Positions 7,118 to 10,922 of a stretch of DNA of 10,922 bases are shown piece after piece. The first letter of the stretch is position 1, and the number at the start of each line of letters is the position of its first letter. Below the pieces are notes generated by a model. The model was not told the DNA's origin and did not search any database. It saw nothing but the letters and a program-made list of their open reading frames with translations. The stretch comes from an uncultured Eubacterium sp. (lineage in GTDB: Bacteria; Bacillota; Clostridia; Lachnospirales; Lachnospiraceae): assembly GCA_946412445.1 (NCBI GenBank), contig CAMKHH010000011.1, forward strand, positions 1-10,922, in the 5' to 3' direction. The position numbers and the translations under genes are program-made.

Positions 7118-8455
7118 TTATTCTGATTTGGTGCTGAGGTATTCATCCATTGCAGACTGCATGGACTCCTGCGCCTGTTGCGGAGTTTTTGTCAGACCAA
7201 AGACCTCCTGTAGTCCATCGAGGTGAGCGGTTGCAACTGCCGGAGGAAGGTATTGGTCATACCATAGCTGGATTGCCGGAGCGTTGGTTGCAGCTTTTGC
7301 AATTTCCTTTGTCAGTGGGTCTGTCAGCTTTTCCTCCACCCCTTTAATTGGAGGAATTTTACCATTCTTAATTTCAAAATCGATTACATCGTCTGAAAGG
7401 TGAGCCTCGGCACATGCAAATGCTGCTGCAAGCTTATCCCCGGTACAATTAAAGGAGATAAACTGGTCGCCCACTGTTCCAATCTGAATCGTAGGGTCTG
7501 CATCAGAGCCTTCGATTGCAGGAAATGGAAACCATCCAATCTTCTGATAGAATTCTTCACTATCCGTCGAAAAGGTACCTGTATACCAGGAACCGCACAG
7601 CAGCATACCCGCAGTTTCCTGATACATTAATTGCTTTGCCTGCCCGTCATCCTCACTCAGGGAATTGACTCCTTCCGGAAAATATCCCGCATTCACCCAT
7701 TCCTGAATTTTCTCACCGGCCTTAATAAAACACTCGTCTGTAAATTTACCCTCACCCGCTACTGCGTTTTGAAATGGTTCCAGGCCGCCGTAACGTGCTG
7801 CCAGATTCATAAAATACATGGAACCTGTCCATTTTGAACCATTTGCCAGTGCAAAAGGAGTAATGTTGTTTTCCTTTAATGTTGCACAGATACTTTCAAG
7901 CTCCGAAAGTGTCTCAGGTTCTTTTAAACCATACTTTTCAAACATTTCTTTATTGTAAAAAACACCCGAAATGGATACATTCTGATAAGGAACCGCATAC
8001 ATGTGCCCGTTATAGGTAGCCTGCGCAACTGCCGCATCCATCAGTTTTTCTTTCATGTCAGAGGCATTGAAAAGATCGTCAATCGGCTGAGCGAAGCCTG
8101 AATCGATGTATTCAAACATGGGGCCGCCGGACCAGCTTGAGTACATATCCGGGCATTCTCCGGAGCTCATCGCTACAACCAGTTTTTCTTTGTATGTATC
8201 GTTCTGCGTAGGGACTATGGTTGTTGCATATCCAGTCTTTGTTCCCGAATTAAATGCATCAACTGCTTTTGCAATCACATCCTTGTCCGGGGATTCGGTG
8301 CCTATATTCCAGTATAGGATTTCCTCCCCACCGTTATCAGCTGTTTTGGAGTTACCGTCGCCTGCACCACCATCTCCCCCGCATGCAGCAAGCGATGCGG
8401 TCATAAGAGCCGCCATGGAAAAGGCCATCATTTGTTTTGCAGCATTTCTTCTCAT
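7118..8455 (-). CDS. extracellular sugar-binding lipoprotein of a CUT1 ABC transporter (family 1 solute-binding protein)
   Basis: 445-residue lipoprotein. The N-terminus MRRNAAKQMM followed by a hydrophobic stretch ends in the lipobox SLAAC, so cleavage and lipidation at C25 are expected. A Gly/Asp/Asn-rich linker then leads into the mature domain, which begins EEILYWNIGTESP. The family 1 pattern is clear: an early strand followed by AVDAFN, YKEKLVVAMSSGECPDM, AQPIDDLF, YAVPYQNVSISGVFYNKEMFEKYGL and AGMLLCGSWYTGTF. It captures sugar outside the cell and delivers it to the two permeases that follow. The start at 8455 has AGGAGGG about 7 nt upstream. As the first gene it faces the divergent regulatory region. 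Full length and intact; the ligand is not identifiable by eye. Confidence 0.95.
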   Translation of the reverse strand: MRRNAAKQMMAFSMAALMTASLAACGGDGGAGDGNSKTADNGGEEILYWNIGTESPDKDVIAKAVDAFNSGTKTGYATTIVPTQNDTYKEKLVVAMSSGECPDMYSSWSGGPMFEYIDSGFAQPIDDLFNASDMKEKLMDAAVAQATYNGHMYAVPYQNVSISGVFYNKEMFEKYGLKEPETLSELESICATLKENNITPFALANGSKWTGSMYFMNLAARYGGLEPFQNAVAGEGKFTDECFIKAGEKIQEWVNAGYFPEGVNSLSEDDGQAKQLMYQETAGMLLCGSWYTGTFSTDSEEFYQKIGWFPFPAIEGSDADPTIQIGTVGDQFISFNCTGDKLAAAFACAEAHLSDDVIDFEIKNGKIPPIKGVEEKLTDPLTKEIAKAATNAPAIQLWYDQYLPPAVATAHLDGLQEVFGLTKTPQQAQESMQSAMDEYLSTKSE

Positions 8456-8497
8456 ACAATTTCCCTCCTGATATATGAAAATGTTTTTGATGCCCTT

Positions 8498-8527
8498 ATA
8501 CTAACATCTCGGGATTTACTTTAACAA
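8498..8527 (-). promoter_or_regulatory. candidate promoter of the transporter/sensor operon
   Basis: On the minus strand TTGTTA (8527-8522, 4 of 6 matches to TTGACA) and TAGTAT (8503-8498, 4 of 6 to TATAAT) are 18 nt apart. The start of transcription would fall near 8490, leaving a leader of about 35 nt that carries the AGGAGGG site. Both hexamers are imperfect, which would suit an activated promoter, but the match is only moderate. Confidence 0.4.
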
Positions 8528-8621
8528 TAAAATAAAGTGTCCACATTCTATAAATTTGTTACCATAGCGCAATATTTGCCAGATAAAAAGCAATTATTGT
8601 AAAGCCAGAAAGCATAAAGCT

Positions 8622-8630
8622 TGCTATAGT
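8622..8630 (+). promoter_or_regulatory. candidate extended -10 promoter of the GH3 gene
   Basis: TGCTATAGT fits the extended -10 pattern TGnTATAAT with one mismatch. No recognisable -35 hexamer lies 17 nt upstream; that space holds the AAAGC repeats. Transcription would begin near 8637, giving a leader of about 74 nt that includes the inverted repeat at 8645-8677. The element overlaps the palindrome GCTATA-G-TATAGC, so a bound regulator could also block it. Confidence 0.45.
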
Positions 8631-8644
8631 ATAGCTTAGTAAGT

Positions 8645-8677
8645 GGCCTGTAAAAGTTCTTATTTTCGTTACAGGGC
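8645..8677. repeat. inverted repeat in the GH3 leader
   Basis: CCTGTAA at 8647-8653 is exactly complementary to TTACAGG at 8669-8675, and one further pair forms beyond a mismatch (G8645 with C8677). The 15-nt centre is AT-rich. It lies downstream of the candidate -10 and ends about 22 nt before the Shine-Dalgarno GGAGG at 8700-8704. No T-run follows, so it is not an intrinsic terminator. It could be an operator dyad or a leader hairpin. Confidence 0.5.
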
Positions 8678-8710
8678 AACAAATTATCATATTATGCCTG
8701 GAGGATTCGT

Positions 8711-10819
8711 ATGGACAGAAAAGAAGCAAGAAAGCGTGCCAAAGAGCTGGTATCTAAGATGACTTTAGAAGAGAAGGCCAGCCAGTTAAGATATGATGCA
8801 CCGGCAATTCAAAGACTCGATGTACCCGCTTACAACTGGTGGAATGAAGCGCTGCATGGTGTTGCCAGAGCAGGGGTTGCGACCAGCTTTCCTCAGGCAA
8901 TTGGTATGGGTGCAACCTTTGATCCGGAGCTTTTAAAGGAGGTGGCCGATGCCATCGCAGATGAGGGACGTGCAAAATACAATACCTATGCGGCTCATGA
9001 AGACAGGGACATCTATAAAGGTCTGACCTTCTGGTCTCCGAATGTAAATATATTCCGGGATCCCAGATGGGGCAGGGGACATGAGACCTATGGAGAAGAT
9101 CCTTATCTGACCAGCCGCATGGGCGTGGCCTTTGTAGAAGGTCTGCAGGGCGATGGAGAGACGATGAAAGCAGCAGCCTGTGCAAAGCATTATGCGGTTC
9201 ATTCCGGGCCGGAAGCAATCCGCCATGAATTTAATGCCGAGGCAACTAAGAAGGATATGGAGGAAACCTATCTGCCGGCGTTTGAGGCATTGGTAAAGGA
9301 AGCCCAGGTGGAATCTGTTATGGGAGCTTATAACCGCACCAACGGAGAGCCTTGCTGTGGAAGCAAAACTTTGATTCAGGAAATACTGCGTAAAGCATGG
9401 GGATTCCAGGGGCATTTTGTATCGGACTGCTGGGCAATTGCGGACTTTCACATGCATCATATGGTTACCTCAACCGCCAGAGAATCTGCGGCCATGGCTC
9501 TGGATGCAGGCTGTGATTTAAATTGTGGAAACACGTATCTGCATATTTTAGGTGCATATAAGGAGGGTCTGGTAACAGAAGATCAAATTACAGAATCCGC
9601 AGTCAGGCTTTTTACCACCCGCTTTCTGCTGGGATTGTTTGATGGAAGTGAATTTGACGGGATTGGATATGAGCGTGTGGAATGCAAGGAGCATCTCGAA
9701 CTTTCACATAAAACTGCGCTGGAAAGCATGGTTTTACTGAAAAATGATGGGATACTGCCACTGAAGAAAGAAGCCTTAAATTCCATCGCCGTTATCGGAC
9801 CGAATGCAAACAGCAGAGCGGCACTGATTGGAAATTATTATGGAACATCGTCTGAGTATATCACGGTTCTGGAAGGAATCCAGAGGTATGTCGGAGAGGA
9901 TGTAAGAGTGTATTATTCAGAAGGCTGTGCGCTGTCTAAGTCCAGGACAGAGGGGCTGGCCGTGGAGAATGACCGTCTTTCCGAGGCTCAGATTGCAGCT
10001 GAAAACAGTGATGTTGTGATTCTGTGCCTGGGTCTGGATGAGACTCTGGAGGGTGAAGAGGGGGATACCGGAAACGATTATGCATCGGGAGACAAACAGG
10101 ACCTTATGCTGCCGGAAGCCCAGAGAAAATTAATGCAGGCTATTACTGCGGTAGGTAAGCCGGTGATCCTCTGCCTGATGGCCGGAAGTGATATCGATAT
10201 GAGCTATGCTGCGGAGCACTTTAACGGTATTCTGGGGTTGTGGTATCCGGGAGCCCGGGGAGGAAGGGCGGCGGCAGAGATACTTTTCGGAGAGGTATCT
10301 CCCTCCGGAAAACTTCCTGTTACCTTTTATGAAAGCCTGGAGGAGCTGCCCGAATTCACGGACTATTCCATGGAAGGAAGAACCTATCGTTATATGAAGG
10401 GAAAAGCACAGTATCCATTCGGATATGGTCTGACTTACAGTGAGGTTCGGGTAATGGCGGCAGCCGCGGCAGAAGAAGAGCATGGAGCAAGTGTGCGGGC
10501 CGTTGTGAAGAATTGTGGAAATATGGAAACAGATGAGATCATACAGGTATACATCAAATGCATGGATTCTGCTCATGCAGTGCCGAATCCTCAGCTCTGT
10601 GCATTTAAGCGTATACACCTGATGTCGCAGGAAGAAACAGAGGTTGTGCTTCCAATTGCAAAGCGCGCGTTTACTGTGGTGGATGACAACGGAAAGCGTT
10701 ATCTGGACGGGAGACAGTTTGAGATTTATACAGGTGTCAGTCAGCCGGATGAACGGAGCTTTGAACTGACGGGAGCAAGGCCTGTCCGTGTGGAGTATAC
10801 CAGGAATTTTGAAGGCTAA
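8711..10819 (+). CDS. cytoplasmic glycoside hydrolase family 3 (beta-xylosidase/beta-glucosidase type)
   Basis: 702-residue retaining exo-glycosidase that removes a terminal non-reducing sugar from an oligosaccharide. No signal peptide is present, so it works in the cytoplasm on imported sugar. The (beta/alpha)8 domain spans about 12-310 with WWNEALHG (43-50), FWSPNVNIFRDPRWGRGHETYGEDP (107-131), AKHY (158-161), RHEF (171-174) and the nucleophile D239 in FVSDCWAI. The alpha/beta sandwich domain spans about 338-555; its acid/base is probably a glutamate within LEGEEGD (446-452). A fibronectin III-like domain closes the protein at about 605-680 (NPQLCAFKRIHL). The WWNEALHG motif is typical of the xylosidase-like branch rather than classical BglX enzymes, but dual activity is common in the family. 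The start at 8711 has TGGAGG 6 nt upstream. It is divergent from the transporter operon and probably co-regulated with it. Confidence 0.93.
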   Translation: MDRKEARKRAKELVSKMTLEEKASQLRYDAPAIQRLDVPAYNWWNEALHGVARAGVATSFPQAIGMGATFDPELLKEVADAIADEGRAKYNTYAAHEDRDIYKGLTFWSPNVNIFRDPRWGRGHETYGEDPYLTSRMGVAFVEGLQGDGETMKAAACAKHYAVHSGPEAIRHEFNAEATKKDMEETYLPAFEALVKEAQVESVMGAYNRTNGEPCCGSKTLIQEILRKAWGFQGHFVSDCWAIADFHMHHMVTSTARESAAMALDAGCDLNCGNTYLHILGAYKEGLVTEDQITESAVRLFTTRFLLGLFDGSEFDGIGYERVECKEHLELSHKTALESMVLLKNDGILPLKKEALNSIAVIGPNANSRAALIGNYYGTSSEYITVLEGIQRYVGEDVRVYYSEGCALSKSRTEGLAVENDRLSEAQIAAENSDVVILCLGLDETLEGEEGDTGNDYASGDKQDLMLPEAQRKLMQAITAVGKPVILCLMAGSDIDMSYAAEHFNGILGLWYPGARGGRAAAEILFGEVSPSGKLPVTFYESLEELPEFTDYSMEGRTYRYMKGKAQYPFGYGLTYSEVRVMAAAAAEEEHGASVRAVVKNCGNMETDEIIQVYIKCMDSAHAVPNPQLCAFKRIHLMSQEETEVVLPIAKRAFTVVDDNGKRYLDGRQFEIYTGVSQPDERSFELTGARPVRVEYTRNFEG

Positions 10820-10922
10820 GGATGCTGTAAGCTCTTTATGATCACTCCGCCCAAAATTCCAATCACCGCCCCCGTAACAAGTCCCGAAATAATTAAAAAC
10901 GGAAGATAGTACACGAGAGCGC
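10816..10922 (-). CDS. 3' end of a membrane protein gene (partial, runs off the window)
   Basis: On the minus strand an open frame enters at the window edge and ends with TAG at 10818-10816, giving 34 residues. The readable C-terminus includes VYYLPFLIISGLVTGAVIGI, then a glycine-rich hydrophobic stretch and the short polar tail KSLQHP. This looks like the last one or two membrane helices of an integral membrane protein. The xxSGLVTGAVIG pattern is reminiscent of S components of ECF transporters, but 34 residues cannot settle it. The stop overlaps the GH3 stop by 4 nt tail-to-tail. The hydrophobic character, absent from the other two minus-strand frames here, supports a real gene. Confidence 0.6.
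   Translation of the reverse strand, partial: ALVYYLPFLIISGLVTGAVIGILGGVIIKSLQHP

Larger units (their letters stand above)
8456..8710. promoter_or_regulatory. divergent regulatory region between the transporter operon and the GH3 gene
   Basis: This AT-rich 255-bp stretch has no credible gene and must hold the promoters for both directions. It contains promoter-like elements on each strand, four AAAGC repeats at 8587-8620, a 6-1-6 inverted repeat at 8623-8635 and a longer inverted repeat at 8645-8677. TGTAA-type half-sites recur: forward at 8598-8602 and 8649-8653, reverse at 8669-8673, with a looser reverse match (GGTAACAAA) at 8555-8563. It is the natural target for the YesN-type regulator encoded in the operon, but no binding site is established. 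Confidence 0.8.

Noticed and set aside
8106..8471. 121-codon plus-strand frame opposite the binding-protein gene
   Set aside because: It is antisense to the lipoprotein signal peptide and N-terminal domain; the Pro/Ser-rich stretch mirrors the Gly-rich linker.
8627..8632. TATACT on the minus strand within the palindrome as a second transporter promoter
   Set aside because: No -35 element lies at a proper distance on that strand, and it would give a leader of more than 150 nt; the element at 8498-8527 is preferred.
8663..8677. Catabolite-repression (cre-like) site near TTTTCGTTACAGG
   Set aside because: The bases around the central CG do not fit the cre consensus WTGNAANCGNWNNCW; spacing is off by one and several positions fail.
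8933..9460. 175-codon minus-strand frame inside GH3, and a similar one at 10130-10618
   Set aside because: Both are antisense shadows of conserved GH3 coding sequence, rich in Cys, His and Arg with no recognisable domain.

Overview
The window looks like chromosome of a gut-type, low-to-mid GC Firmicute, most probably a Lachnospiraceae/Clostridium-cluster-XIVa relative. The basis is the strong purine-rich Shine-Dalgarno sequences, a YesM/YesN-type two-component system, a CUT1 sugar ABC transporter without its own ATPase, a cytoplasmic family 3 glycosidase and the overall protein style. This assignment is inference; no rRNA or other marker gene is present.

Layout. (1) At 125-1315 (+) is a stand-alone class I/II PLP aminotransferase, closed by a strong intrinsic terminator at 1321-1368. 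(2) From 8455 down to 1389 (-) runs a six-gene block, all on one strand and tightly spaced: sugar-binding lipoprotein, two permeases (3 nt apart), sensor kinase, response regulator (16 nt overlap) and a small membrane-anchored protein resembling an FMN-binding domain. (3) At 8456-8710 is a 255-bp divergent regulatory region with promoter-like elements for both directions, a cluster of AAAGC repeats and two inverted repeats. (4) At 8711-10819 (+) is a family 3 glycoside hydrolase, transcribed divergently from the transporter. (5) At 10816-10922 (-) is the 3' end of an unidentified membrane protein gene that overlaps the hydrolase tail-to-tail by 4 nt.

How the parts fit. The block plus the divergent hydrolase reads as one sugar-use module. 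The kinase senses an extracellular cue and phosphorylates the AraC-type regulator, which probably acts on the shared 8456-8710 region. The lipoprotein and two permeases import an oligosaccharide, powered by an MsmX/UgpC-type ATPase encoded elsewhere. The signal-peptide-less GH3 enzyme then splits the sugar in the cytoplasm. Its WWNEALHG motif points to the beta-xylosidase-like branch of GH3, so a xylo- or gluco-oligosaccharide is the best guess; the sequence does not fix the substrate. The aminotransferase shows no obvious link to this module.

The least expected element is the 152-residue protein at 1389-1847. It has the shape of an FMN-binding domain but lacks the SGA(S/T) flavinylation motif, and it sits at the distal end of the sensor/transporter operon.
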